From: CAZSDW01 sp964605705
Lineage (GTDB): Bacteria > Fidelibacterota > UBA2242
DNA length: 64,000 nt
Direction: 5' to 3'
Assembly: GCA_964605705.1 (NCBI GenBank)
Contig: CAZSDW010000002.1
Span: 83,457 to 147,456, forward strand
Positions 35,168 to 44,669 of this stretch are shown here, piece after piece. Numbering within the stretch: the stretch's first letter is position 1; each line of letters begins with the position of its first letter. The position numbers and the translations under genes are program-made. The notes below the pieces were generated by a model. It was not told the origin of the DNA. It saw only the letters and a list, made by a program, of their open reading frames with translations, and searched no databases.

Positions 35168-36880
35168 CTAATATAAACCATTCGAATAATGAATATCTTT
35201 AATATTTAATTGAATATCTTTAACACCGTTCCATTCATTTTCTTCAATGACAAATGCCAAATCCAGGGGACGATTACTGATCAGCATTTCGTACAATGTG
35301 CCCAGCTTCCAACCGATCGCACTGATGACTGTTTTGTCTTTACTGGCTTTGAATTTCAAATGGTTTTCGCCGACGATTCGGGGCATCCCCGTAATATTGA
35401 TATGACGAGCAACAAAGACCGGGCGCATATTTCCCGGACCGAAGGGAGCCAGTTTTTTCAGATGGTTTATTAAATTCCGGGAAATTTCTGTGAATTCTAT
35501 CTCACATTCGATGGACATTCTAGGCTGAAGCATCTCATCGGTAATCAGCTTTTCGGAGATTCTTTTGAGTTGCTGCTGAAATTTTGGCAGATTCTCTTTA
35601 CTGATCGTAAGACCGGCAGCCATTTTATGCCCACCGAAATTATCCAGCAGATCGGCACATTCGGTAAATGCATTATAGAGATCAAAGTCGGGAATACTGC
35701 GGGCGGAGCCTTTGCCGATGTCGTTTTGAAAAGAGATCATGACAACGGGGCGGTTGTAAATTTCTTTTAATTTTGAAGCCACGATTCCAATGACGCCCTG
35801 ATGCCAGTTTTCACCGGAAAGGATGAAAATTTTATCTTTATAAATGTCGTGTGTAGCGTTCAGCTGTAAAATTGCCTGATCAATGGTTTTCTTTTCGATA
35901 TTCTGCCGGTCGCGGTTTTCACGTTCGAGTAGTGAAGCAAGTTCGCGGGCTTCGCGCTGATTGAAAGAACTCAGTAATTTTACCGCCCGGCTTGCCTGAC
36001 CCAGACGACCGGCGGCATTTATTCGGGGTGCCAAACCAAATACAATATTAACAACATTCAGGACTTTACTGGTAAATCCCGCCACTTTGAGCAACGAATT
36101 AACGCCGATCTTATTGGTCCGATTCAGATACTCCAGTCCTTTAGATACCAGGATCCGATTTTCATCCAGAATCGGGACGATATCCGCGGCGGTTCCGATC
36201 GCTACAAGGTCGAGATGTTTGTACAATTTTTCGATAGGGATATTATTTTTCTGAGAAAAACCCTGCAACATTTTGAAAGCCACACCGACACCACTCAGCT
36301 CCTTGAAGGGATAGCTGTCATCTTCACGCTTTGGATTTAAAATCGCAAGGGCTTTTGGCAGTGTTTCAGCCGGTTCATGGTGATCGGTCACAATCATATC
36401 GAGACCATTGGCATTCACATAATCAATTTCATCGATGGCGTTAATTCCGCAATCACAACTAATGATGAGGTTGGCACCATTTTCAATGGCGACATCAATT
36501 CCGTTCTTCGAAAGTCCGTAGCCATCTTTTTCACGATCAGGAATATAATAAAAAGTATTGAGTCCGATTTCATACAGAAACAGGTAGAGTAACGATGTGG
36601 CGGTTATTCCGTCAACGTCGTAATCGCCGTAGATCATGACTTTTTCTTTGTTCATCAGAGCCGTCTGGATTCGCTCGACCGCTTTATCCATATCCTTGAG
36701 TATAAATGGATCATATAAATCCTGGAGGGTAGGATTGAAAAACTGCTCGATCTGTTCCAGATTGGTAAATCCGCGATTGTATAAGACAGTGGCAATCGAG
36801 ATTGGAAGCGCTTTTACCTTCGCGATCTCAGTCACTTTTGAGAGAGAATATTCTTTAAAAATCCATTCAAATTTCATCAT
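35168..36880 (-). CDS. recJ: Single-stranded-DNA exonuclease RecJ
   Basis: A 570-residue 5'-3' exonuclease for recombination and repair. DHH-domain motifs YGDYDVDGITATS and VTDHHEP, and DHHA1 motif GGHKMAAGLTI, are intact. The start is one of two adjacent ATGs (36880, 36877). No Shine-Dalgarno precedes it: the upstream bases are the T run that ends rnpB, only 13 bases away, so initiation may be leaderless-like or depend on read-through from rnpB. Confidence 0.95.
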   Translation of the reverse strand: MMKFEWIFKEYSLSKVTEIAKVKALPISIATVLYNRGFTNLEQIEQFFNPTLQDLYDPFILKDMDKAVERIQTALMNKEKVMIYGDYDVDGITATSLLYLFLYEIGLNTFYYIPDREKDGYGLSKNGIDVAIENGANLIISCDCGINAIDEIDYVNANGLDMIVTDHHEPAETLPKALAILNPKREDDSYPFKELSGVGVAFKMLQGFSQKNNIPIEKLYKHLDLVAIGTAADIVPILDENRILVSKGLEYLNRTNKIGVNSLLKVAGFTSKVLNVVNIVFGLAPRINAAGRLGQASRAVKLLSSFNQREARELASLLERENRDRQNIEKKTIDQAILQLNATHDIYKDKIFILSGENWHQGVIGIVASKLKEIYNRPVVMISFQNDIGKGSARSIPDFDLYNAFTECADLLDNFGGHKMAAGLTISKENLPKFQQQLKRISEKLITDEMLQPRMSIECEIEFTEISRNLINHLKKLAPFGPGNMRPVFVARHINITGMPRIVGENHLKFKASKDKTVISAIGWKLGTLYEMLISNRPLDLAFVIEENEWNGVKDIQLNIKDIHYSNGLY

Positions 36881-36893
36881 TAAAAAAATAGCT

Positions 36894-37275
36894 GAAGTTG
36901 GTCGATAAGCCGAATTCTGTACCCCGCCGCAGCGGGATGGCAGTCATTTATCTATCCACGACTTTACAGCCGGGATTAAGCGATCTACCCGAGAACTTAA
37001 CGGAACGGGCGATTCCAATTCTCTGCTTGATCTTGCTCCAGGTGGGGTTTACCCGGCTCCCGGTCTCGCGACCCGGACGGTGCGCTCTTACTTTAATCCC
37101 GCTTAATTGCAGGACGCACCATTTCACCCTTGACCACCGAAGGTGGACGGTATCGTTTCTGTGGCACTTTCCTTCTTCCGAATAATCGGAAGACTCCGTG
37201 TTACGGAGCACCCTGCCCTGCGGAGTTCGGACTTTCCTCCCCGATAAGGATCGGGGCGACTGCCTGACCAACTTC
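36894..37275 (-). ncRNA. rnpB: RNase P RNA, type A
   Basis: The minus strand carries the canonical GAGGAAAGTCCGAACTCC near the 5' end, the GGACGGTGCGC-type core (as its complement), and the closing AATTCGGCTTATCG at the 3' end. The P1 ends GAAGTTGGTC and GACCAACTTC pair perfectly and define a 382-base RNA, the catalytic part of RNase P that matures tRNA 5' ends. A run of seven T follows the 3' end. The 5' end coincides with the stop codon of the upstream zinc-ribbon gene and the 3' end lies 13 bases before recJ. Confidence 0.95.
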
Positions 37276-38074
37276 AGATTAATTCCTCCTCAATATCGGA
37301 TCGAATTTCACTGGCGTCTGAATCCCAGTAAAGCAGACGACCGCAAAATTCACAACGGTTTAAAGAAGATCCAGATCGAATTTCAACAATTTTTTGCGGG
37401 GGTACAATTTTATGACAACCTCCGCAAGAAACCTGAGCGGGAATATATTCAATATTTCCCTTTTTATCTAATTTTTCATCAAATATCTGATTAATCGGGA
37501 CGATGGCAACACCGTCTTTCGCTCTGCTGATCCGATCATATTCACGGATATAACGCAGTGAAATCAACTTATGGACCTTTTCGCGTTCTGCTAATAATTT
37601 ATTTTGGACGGCGTTGGTTTGCTGATTGGTTTTTTCCAGCTGTTCCCGGCGGGTTTTAATGTCACTTGATTTATCGATAAGAGTCAGGTCTTTACTTTTA
37701 ATAGATTCTTTCAAACTTTCAAGTTCTTCGTTTAATTCAAGAATCTTATATTCCGCGGCATCAATTTTCTGGCGAACCGAGTCGATCTCTGTCGTCAAAG
37801 CATCATATTCTTTATTGGAGGTGACCAGGTATAATTGATCCTGATATCGTTTTAGATGTTCTTTATTATCTTCAATATCGGCTTGGAGATTCTTTTCCTG
37901 GAGAACGATTTCCTTTTCACGATTCCGGTCTCTTTCCAGCTCTTTCTCGAGAGTATCAATATTTTTCTTTAAAGTATTCACGACCTGAGGCAAATCACCC
38001 TTCATCTGATTGATCTCAAGCAGCTTGTTATCAATTTTCTGTAGCTTTACCAGATATTCTAACTCTTTGAGCAT
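37274..38074 (-). CDS. C4-type zinc-ribbon coiled-coil protein (DUF164-like)
   Basis: A 266-residue protein with a long coiled coil (about residues 5-180, rich in Glu, Lys and Leu) and a C-terminal zinc ribbon with CGGCHKIVPP and CEFCGRLLYW. This is the zf-RING_7/DUF164 family, often encoded next to rnpB in FCB bacteria; function is not settled. ATG 38074 has a GGAGG site; an upstream extension into the leader is rejected. The TGA stop overlaps the first bases of rnpB. Confidence 0.88.
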   Translation of the reverse strand: MLKELEYLVKLQKIDNKLLEINQMKGDLPQVVNTLKKNIDTLEKELERDRNREKEIVLQEKNLQADIEDNKEHLKRYQDQLYLVTSNKEYDALTTEIDSVRQKIDAAEYKILELNEELESLKESIKSKDLTLIDKSSDIKTRREQLEKTNQQTNAVQNKLLAEREKVHKLISLRYIREYDRISRAKDGVAIVPINQIFDEKLDKKGNIEYIPAQVSCGGCHKIVPPQKIVEIRSGSSLNRCEFCGRLLYWDSDASEIRSDIEEELI

Positions 38075-38181
38075 TGGACCTCCGTTCTCTTTAAAATGAA
38101 AATTGCACCGTAATCGGTGCAATTTATATTTTTATATATGTGTTGTACGTTTATTGACGCTTTCAAGACCTAACCTTCCTG

Positions 38182-38255
38182 TGGGCGATATCCGATTTGA
38201 ACGGATGACCTTCCCGATGTGAACGGGACGCTCTGACCAACTGAGCTAATCGCCC
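38182..38255 (-). tRNA. tRNA-Val (anticodon CAC)
   Basis: Cloverleaf on the minus strand: acceptor GGGCGAT / ATCGCCC, D arm AGCTCAGTTGGTCAGAGC, anticodon stem TCCCG / CGGGA with loop TTCACAT giving CAC, T arm ATCCG-TTCAAAT-CGGAT. The 3' end reads ACAG, so CCA is not encoded, unlike the tRNA-Gly at 25201. Confidence 0.93.
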
Positions 38256-38357
38256 CGTGATCCTTGTGAAGAAAAAGCGTGAAAATTTATCTAAAAAATG
38301 GCATTAAATCAACAGGATTCATTACTAATGTTGAATATAAATTTGTCGAATTTGACT

Positions 38358-39755
38358 TTATCGTCGGAAAAATGTCTTAAGAATATTTGGAGTATAGATA
38401 ATTAATGAGATAAATAATCCTAAAAAGAATGGTTGAATATTAAAGGGATATTCAGGTGTTGTCAGATTGCCCCGGGTAATTCCGATAATTAACCAGATTG
38501 CGGTTCCTCCAAAAGTTGATATCATTGAAGTAACCGTCGCGTGTTTTGATGCCTTCAATTTTTGAAAAAATACTGAAACAAGTGGAAGCAGAAGACTTGG
38601 AATAATCAATGATCCCATAAAATACCAGATTTTGACAACCGATGGCACCAGCGACAGGAGGATAACAGAAAAGACCAATGTCAATCCCAAACCGACCTGG
38701 GTGGCGATGGTCACATCAGTATTTTTCCTGATGCGCCAGACAATATCTCTGCCGAAGCTGACCGCAGCCAGGAAGGAATTTGAATCAAGCGTGGACATGA
38801 TTGTTGCTAGTAAAGCGATAAAAAATAATCCGCTGAGGATAGGTGGGAGAATCTGTTCGCCCAGGAGCGGGAATGCCATTAAACCGGGGATGTCTTTGAA
38901 AATTGCGCGGGCATATAATCCGGCAGTTGTGGTAAAAAAATCAAATGTAATCCAGAAGCCCACTGAAATAATGATTCCGTTACGGGCTGTTTTAGGAGTC
39001 TTAGCCGCATAACAGCGTTGGTAAAATCCCGGATCGACAAAAGTCCACAGCGCTATGAAAAACCAGACAAAAATGTATTGAAAATTCTGACCGCCGCTCA
39101 ATTGCAGGTGTGCCCGGGGTAGGTTCTCTCTCAGAAAAGTGATTCCGCCGAACCGGCTGACCAGGGTAACAACCAGAATGGCGAATCCGATGAACATCAG
39201 GATAAACTGAACGATGTCGGTTTTAACGACCGAATTAAATCCACCGAAAAAGACATACACTGTCGAGAAGATTATTCCGACTAATACACCGATCCAGAGC
39301 TGAATACTGAAAATCGAGCTGAGTATTATGCTGATCATCAAAAGATAGGAGGCAGGGGAGACCAGTAAAAAAATTAAAATACTGCCAATCAATCCTGCGG
39401 TTCGACCGAAATTATTATACAGTTGATCGGGAATAGTAAAGAGGTTTGTTCTGCGAATTTTCGGGGCAACAAAAACAGCAAACAGGATGGCGAAGAGATA
39501 ATAGGGCAATGCCTGAGTCACCCAATTCAGTAATCCATAACGATACGTGAATTCCCCGATACCCAGAATGCCACCATACCAGGTTGACACCAGTGTTGCT
39601 GTGAATGCGGGTAGGGATAATTTTCGCCCTGCTAAAAGAAAATTTTCAGGATTATCACGCTGCTGCCGGGAAGACCGCAATCCGATGATTAGAATTGCTG
39701 CCAGGTAGATCAGGATCAGGAGTTTATCAATTGGCGCGAGGTGTACAGGATTCAT
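38358..39755 (-). CDS. Sodium:solute symporter (SSS family)
   Basis: A 465-residue inner-membrane transporter with about 13 helices. Family traits include the N-terminal NFLLAGRKLSLPAFTATL, TWYGGILGIGEFTYRYG, and STLDSNSFLAAVSFGRDI with the sodium-site serines. The substrate cannot be read. It overlaps the thiN start-side gene by four bases (ATGA), so it is translated with the thiamine pyrophosphokinase upstream; a thiamine-related substrate is conceivable but unproven. Confidence 0.85.
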   Translation of the reverse strand: MNPVHLAPIDKLLILIYLAAILIIGLRSSRQQRDNPENFLLAGRKLSLPAFTATLVSTWYGGILGIGEFTYRYGLLNWVTQALPYYLFAILFAVFVAPKIRRTNLFTIPDQLYNNFGRTAGLIGSILIFLLVSPASYLLMISIILSSIFSIQLWIGVLVGIIFSTVYVFFGGFNSVVKTDIVQFILMFIGFAILVVTLVSRFGGITFLRENLPRAHLQLSGGQNFQYIFVWFFIALWTFVDPGFYQRCYAAKTPKTARNGIIISVGFWITFDFFTTTAGLYARAIFKDIPGLMAFPLLGEQILPPILSGLFFIALLATIMSTLDSNSFLAAVSFGRDIVWRIRKNTDVTIATQVGLGLTLVFSVILLSLVPSVVKIWYFMGSLIIPSLLLPLVSVFFQKLKASKHATVTSMISTFGGTAIWLIIGITRGNLTTPEYPFNIQPFFLGLFISLIIYTPNILKTFFRR

Positions 39756-40420
39756 AGAGAACGAAGCGGTGTAATTAAGATCAGCTGCCCTTTATCAAAT
39801 GAAAGTTCGACAGTATCGGTTGTAGTACTGTTACTCACCCCGCGCGAACCCTCCGATAGGTCTTCCTGATCCAGATTCCATTTTAATCCCTGAGTCCGAA
39901 CATTATACGCCACAGGCAAACCAAACAGTGAAACAGAGTAATTTTTTTTGAAACCGATCGAATACGATCCGGGCGGTAAAAGAATATATTCAGAATTTAT
40001 TGAGTATATCTGAATGGTCATAATCCGGCTGAATTTTTGGGCGATCTGTAAAGTAGCAAAACTTTGATCGTCCCGGTCGCCCAGAAATCCAAGTAATAAA
40101 ATATTTCGATAAACGGTCTCCTGGAAAATGTAGTTAAATCCCTTTTCAAGATCATTTTCCTGTTGAGAATCAACGGATCTGATCATGACTCCATTGGCTG
40201 AGAAGAACTTGTGGGAATCTTTACGGATGGAATCAAGATCACCAATGATCAGATGCGGGGTGATCTGATGATCGTATGCATAATTTGCTCCACCGTCGGT
40301 ACAGATAATGAATTCGGCTTTCGCTAGAATTTTGTCACATAAGTCTTTCCGGGGAAATTCAGCATTTCCCATCAGAACACAATAGGGATTTTCAGGAACC
40401 TGATATATCGGGTTGATCAT
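39752..40420 (-). CDS. thiN: Thiamine pyrophosphokinase
   Basis: A 222-residue enzyme converting thiamine to thiamine pyrophosphate. ICTDGGANYAYD, LIIGDLDSI and the acidic NDLEKGFNYI stretch are the nucleotide and magnesium motifs; the middle GFLGDRDDQSFATLQ replaces the more usual GRxDHxLAN. The C-terminal beta domain (SVSLFGLP, VRTQGLKWNL) binds thiamine. Co-encoded with the SSS symporter. Confidence 0.85.
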   Translation of the reverse strand: MINPIYQVPENPYCVLMGNAEFPRKDLCDKILAKAEFIICTDGGANYAYDHQITPHLIIGDLDSIRKDSHKFFSANGVMIRSVDSQQENDLEKGFNYIFQETVYRNILLLGFLGDRDDQSFATLQIAQKFSRIMTIQIYSINSEYILLPPGSYSIGFKKNYSVSLFGLPVAYNVRTQGLKWNLDQEDLSEGSRGVSNSTTTDTVELSFDKGQLILITPLRSL

Positions 40421-40440
40421 TTAAAATTACCGGATGGAAT

Positions 40441-41361
40441 TTAAAATAGTTTCTCGTACAAGGGGATATTGTTTTTTTGGGTACATTTCAAAAATTTACT
40501 AATATCGATAATGAAATTGAATTGGCGCATTTCATCGATGACAGCCTTCTGGTACTCTTTGGAATTGAAATATTTCAGAAGATATTTTTCGAGAGGCAGG
40601 ATGAGATACTCGGTGTCCCAGACCAGTGTTGTTCCTTTGACATGATTGATAATACAGTCAAAATGAGCTGCCCAGGCGACGGTGTGGAATTTATATTTTG
40701 ACAGAAGATCGCGATTAATTGATTGCAGAATCGCATGGTTGCGGGGATTGGTGAAGATAAAATCCTTGGTAAACATGAACGCCGTATGATAATAGCGCGG
40801 TTTATTGATCATACCCTCCAGGTGAAGCCGACGGGTCAGCAGAATTAAAATCTGGAGCATACGCTCGCCTATTCCTAATCCGGGGTAAAGTTGTCCGGGT
40901 AATTGCGGTCGCCTTTCATCGAAAGTCATTTTCGGATTCTGAAGTAACAGCCATTCCACCTGAAGTAAATTGGGATTGCGGTGCGGAAATTGGGGAAGTG
41001 AACTCTGTGGAAATGTAACCGGTCCCTTTTTTAGCACCATTTCACAAATTTTATGATCGTCGGATTCTTTTCCGGTATAAACAAACATCCGATGAGCATG
41101 GGGATCACTGGTGTCAATCTCGACCAGTAAATCTGTTAGACCCACTCTTGCCAAAGCTTCGGTAAGCCCAAATGCATCGATGACGTTCTTGAGTCCCTGC
41201 TTCGAGAAGATGCCCATAAAGAATGAAGAACTCTGAGCCACCCTGCCATCCGTAAAAATATCATCCATGCTCAGATCTTCAGAATTGCCACCCGCCTGCA
41301 AATCGGATAAAGTCATCTTGCGAGCAATTTTTACATACTGTTTACGGTATCGGCTTTTCAT
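40441..41361 (-). CDS. Protein of unknown function
   Basis: A 306-residue soluble protein I do not recognise. It has no signal peptide or membrane segment. The N-terminus is basic (KSRYRKQYVKIARK); the middle has repeated aromatic and proline-rich pieces (PQFPHRNPNLLQVEWLLL, QLPGQLYPGLGIGERMLQIL), followed by FMFTKDFIFTNPRNHAILQ and HTVAWAAHFDCIIN. The composition and even codon use look like a genuine conserved gene. Located 20 bases upstream of thiN and 40 bases after the desulfurase-SelD gene, so probably part of the same transcript. Confidence 0.6.
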   Translation of the reverse strand: MKSRYRKQYVKIARKMTLSDLQAGGNSEDLSMDDIFTDGRVAQSSSFFMGIFSKQGLKNVIDAFGLTEALARVGLTDLLVEIDTSDPHAHRMFVYTGKESDDHKICEMVLKKGPVTFPQSSLPQFPHRNPNLLQVEWLLLQNPKMTFDERRPQLPGQLYPGLGIGERMLQILILLTRRLHLEGMINKPRYYHTAFMFTKDFIFTNPRNHAILQSINRDLLSKYKFHTVAWAAHFDCIINHVKGTTLVWDTEYLILPLEKYLLKYFNSKEYQKAVIDEMRQFNFIIDISKFLKCTQKNNIPLYEKLF

Positions 41362-41401
41362 TTGGTTATTTTTTTTAGGTTACTAAGTTAGTGAACTTCG
41401 A

Positions 41402-43606
41402 TTAACGATCAATAAAAATCTTGCTCCGATCTGATTCTTCGAAAGTTCCAATCCGACTCGCCGGGTGTATCCCGGATTGCTCTAATTCCCTGATAATATT
41501 ATCCGCATTTGATTCCGGTACTGCCACAAGCAGACCACCCGAAGTCTGGGCATCGGATAATATGATTCGTAAATAGTTTGTGACTTTATCATCCCAGATG
41601 ACCCTACCTTCCAGGAATTCCATATTTGCATCAGTCCCGCCGGGAATGACATTACGGCGAACCATTGCGATGGTATCCGGAATGATCGGAACCTGGGAAC
41701 TATTTACTCTCGCTGATATGCCGCCGGCTCCCAGCATTTCCGACAGGTGTCCCAGTAAGCCAAAGCCGGTTACATCGGTGCAGGCATGAACAGAATAGTT
41801 TTTGAGAATGCCAGCCGCTTTTGCGTTCAAGGTGGACATGATGCGAATGATTAATTCTTTGGTTTTATCGCTTAAGAGTCCGCGCTTCAATGCCGTTGAT
41901 AAAATACCCAGTCCGATCGGCTTGGTTAAAATAAGGGCATCTCCCGCTTGTGCGCCGGTATTGCGCCAGATTTTATCGGGATGAACGATTCCGGTTACAG
42001 ACAGACCGAATTTGGGTTCATTATCCTCGATAGTATGTCCGCCAAGAATCGGAATTCCGGCTTCCCGGGCGACCTGCCAGGCACCTTCCAGAATCCGTTC
42101 CAGCACCTTCATGGGAAGTCGTTTTTCCGGAAAAGCGGCGACGTTCAATGCAAATAGCGGTTTCGCGCCCATAGCATAAATATCACTGAGTGAATTCGCG
42201 GCTGCAATGCGTCCGAAATCAAAGGGATCATCGACAATCGGTGTAAAAAAATCGACTGTTGCCACCAGGGAAATTTCATCATTCAGACGAAATACGGCGG
42301 CGTCATCGGAAGTTTCAAAACCTACCTGGGTAAACTCCGATGGAATCACACTGAATTTTTTCAGGATTTCTTCCAGGTTCTGTGGACGAATTTTACAGGC
42401 ACAGCCCAAACCGTGTGTATATTGGGTCAGGCGGATATCCGATATATTGCTGATTGTTACTTCCGTTAACATATTTTCATTCAGGTGAAGGTAGGTGTCC
42501 GTAATCTTGCGGACTGCGATGTTGACCTCCTCCAGACTGGTTGTTCTCCCGATGGAAAACCGAACACTGCCCAGAATCCGGTCGTTGCTGAATCCCATTG
42601 CATGCAAAACGTGAGATGGTTCCGTGCCGTCCGCGTGGCATGCCGCACCGGCTGATGCGGCAATATCGGGCAAATCCGATAAGAGAGTGTTCGTATCGAT
42701 ACCGGGGAAATAGACATTGACTGTGTTTGGAAGTCGCTTACTAAGATGACCATTCAACTGGATTTGCGGAAGTGCTTTTTTCAGCTTATTCCAGAAAAGT
42801 GCACCGGTCTTGGTCAATTCCTGAACGATGCTTTGTTCGTTTGATGAAAAGAGTTCGGCAGCGGCTCCCAGCCCGACAATTTCGAGGACATTTTCAGTCC
42901 CGGGGCGCAATCCATGCTCGTGACCGGCGCCATGGATTAAAGGAATGAGTTTTGTCCCGGTTTTCACATACAAAGCGCCAATACCTTTGGGAGCGTTCAT
43001 TTTATGTCCGGCGACAGAGAGCAGATCAACCCCCAGATCCCGGACATCGACATGTATTTTGCCAACCGCCTGAGCGGCGTCGGTATGGATTAGAATTCCA
43101 TTTTTGGTGGCAATTTGGCTGATTTCTTTAATTGGCTGGATCGTCCCGACTTCATTATTTGCCAGCATAATACTGATCAGGATAGTATCCGATCGCAAGG
43201 CTTTTTGAATATCGTCGGGATTTACCATGCCGCATTCATCAACCGGGAGATACGTGACCGAAAAACCTTTTTTCTGCAGGTAGCGACAGACCTCCAGGAC
43301 GGCGGGATGTTCGACTGTGCTGGTGACTATGTGCCCGGTACCATGTAAATCTGCAATCCCTTTGATTGCCAGATTATTCGATTCACTGCCACCGCTGGTA
43401 AAGATCAGTTCTTCGGCTTTACAATTGAGCAGTGTTGCCAGTTGATCCCGGGCAGTTTCAATTGCATTTTTGGCTGCCTGTCCGTAGGTGTGGCTGCTGG
43501 ATGGATTGCCATAATGATTCTTTAAATAAGGTGTCATGGCACTGATGACTTCCGGCAACAGTGGTGTGCTGGCATTATGGTCCAAATAAATCGGTTTGTC
43601 AGGCAT
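41402..43606 (-). CDS. selD: Cysteine desulfurase fused to selenide, water dikinase
   Basis: A 734-residue fusion. Residues 1-375 form a NifS/IscS-type PLP enzyme: YLDHNASTPL, FTSGGSESNNLAIKG, HTDAAQAVGK, the Schiff-base lysine in AGHKMNAPKG, and the active cysteine in AGAACHADG. Residues about 378-734 form a full-length SelD, with active Cys402 in HGLGCACKI and the phosphate loops VATVDFFTPIVDDP and GGHTIEDNEPKFG. The first half can release selenium from selenocysteine and hand it to the second half, which makes selenophosphate for selenocysteine or selenouridine. No stop or start separates the two. Lies 11 bases after nadC, another common neighbour of nifS genes. Confidence 0.92.
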   Translation of the reverse strand: MPDKPIYLDHNASTPLLPEVISAMTPYLKNHYGNPSSSHTYGQAAKNAIETARDQLATLLNCKAEELIFTSGGSESNNLAIKGIADLHGTGHIVTSTVEHPAVLEVCRYLQKKGFSVTYLPVDECGMVNPDDIQKALRSDTILISIMLANNEVGTIQPIKEISQIATKNGILIHTDAAQAVGKIHVDVRDLGVDLLSVAGHKMNAPKGIGALYVKTGTKLIPLIHGAGHEHGLRPGTENVLEIVGLGAAAELFSSNEQSIVQELTKTGALFWNKLKKALPQIQLNGHLSKRLPNTVNVYFPGIDTNTLLSDLPDIAASAGAACHADGTEPSHVLHAMGFSNDRILGSVRFSIGRTTSLEEVNIAVRKITDTYLHLNENMLTEVTISNISDIRLTQYTHGLGCACKIRPQNLEEILKKFSVIPSEFTQVGFETSDDAAVFRLNDEISLVATVDFFTPIVDDPFDFGRIAAANSLSDIYAMGAKPLFALNVAAFPEKRLPMKVLERILEGAWQVAREAGIPILGGHTIEDNEPKFGLSVTGIVHPDKIWRNTGAQAGDALILTKPIGLGILSTALKRGLLSDKTKELIIRIMSTLNAKAAGILKNYSVHACTDVTGFGLLGHLSEMLGAGGISARVNSSQVPIIPDTIAMVRRNVIPGGTDANMEFLEGRVIWDDKVTNYLRIILSDAQTSGGLLVAVPESNADNIIRELEQSGIHPASRIGTFEESDRSKIFIDR

Positions 43607-43617
43607 AATAATGAGAG

Positions 43618-44571
43618 TTATTTGGTTTCAATGAGTAAACTGTAATCGGCGCTTTTAACTGAATGGGTCAACGCGCCGACCGAAATGACATCCACACCGC
43701 TTTCAGCATAGGTTCTGATTGTCTCGAGCGAAATATTGCCGGAAGCTTCAAAAAGAATGTGGCTGTAGAGTTTTTTCTTTTTGGCTTCGGCAACCAATTG
43801 GGTGATTTCATTCGGTTCAAAGTGATCGAACATGATGACAAAGGGAAAAGGTGCGGTAATGTTATCCAGGTAACCGAGCATTTCCCGGTATTCATCCGGA
43901 TTTGTCACTTCAATTTCAATAAATCGTAAATAGGGGTAGGCTGCAATTATTTCCGTAACCGCATTTTTCAGGCTGTCCGGATTGTTCGATTCCCGCAAAA
44001 TCGCCAGGTGGTTTTCCTTTAACATCGCAGCATCATGCAATCCGAGCCGGTGTGTCAAACCGCCGCCGCACTGAATTGCCCGTTTGTCCAGTAAGCCCCA
44101 GAGTGTTTTCCGGGTGCCAACAACAAAAGAGTGTAATCCGGCAATTTTTTCAACATATTCGCAGGTGGTCGTGGCAATTCCGCTGAGCCGCTGCAGGACA
44201 TTGAGGATCGTTCGCTCCAGCGATAAAATCTGAGCAGCCGGACCCTCGATTTTCAGAAGTATTTCGCCATTATTGATTTTTTCACCATTTTTAAAAACAG
44301 TGGTAGTGGTCAATCCGCGCCGCGTACTGAAAAATATTGTTTCATCCAATCCCCCGATTATAGTCGGGGATTTTGCGACAATTTTTGCATAGAGGTTTTT
44401 GTGATAGGATTGGAGCGGTGTCAGGGATACATCACCACTGTCGATGTCCTCATCCGCCAGATGAGAGAAGGTACTGTAAACGGTATCCTGATAGGAAGAG
44501 CGATTCAGATCCAGATCTTCAACAGCATCAAAGGCATTTCTGATTACGATATTTCTGTCAAGCTGTTTCAT
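43618..44571 (-). CDS. nadC: Nicotinate-nucleotide pyrophosphorylase
   Basis: A 317-residue enzyme converting quinolinate and PRPP to nicotinate mononucleotide in NAD synthesis. LERTILNVLQRLSGIATTT, GTRKTLWGLLDKRAIQCGGG, HRLGLHDAAMLKENHL and SVGALTHSVKSADYSL are the substrate-site motifs. It is about 30 residues longer than usual because of an N-terminal extension and an insertion. nadA and nadB are not in the window. Confidence 0.93.
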   Translation of the reverse strand: MKQLDRNIVIRNAFDAVEDLDLNRSSYQDTVYSTFSHLADEDIDSGDVSLTPLQSYHKNLYAKIVAKSPTIIGGLDETIFFSTRRGLTTTTVFKNGEKINNGEILLKIEGPAAQILSLERTILNVLQRLSGIATTTCEYVEKIAGLHSFVVGTRKTLWGLLDKRAIQCGGGLTHRLGLHDAAMLKENHLAILRESNNPDSLKNAVTEIIAAYPYLRFIEIEVTNPDEYREMLGYLDNITAPFPFVIMFDHFEPNEITQLVAEAKKKKLYSHILFEASGNISLETIRTYAESGVDVISVGALTHSVKSADYSLLIETK

Positions 44572-44669
44572 CGGTTCTAATTTAGGTCACACCATGTAAT
44601 AATGGAAATAATTTAGTCGTCCTAAAATTCTATTTGTGCCTTTGTATATTCCAATGAGTTGTATTCCAG

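Noticed and set aside
40420..40440. TPP riboswitch before thiN
   Set aside because: Only 20 bases separate it from the upstream gene; no room for one.
42395..42403. Selenocysteine in the SelD active site
   Set aside because: Both codons are TGT (Cys402 and Cys404), not TGA.
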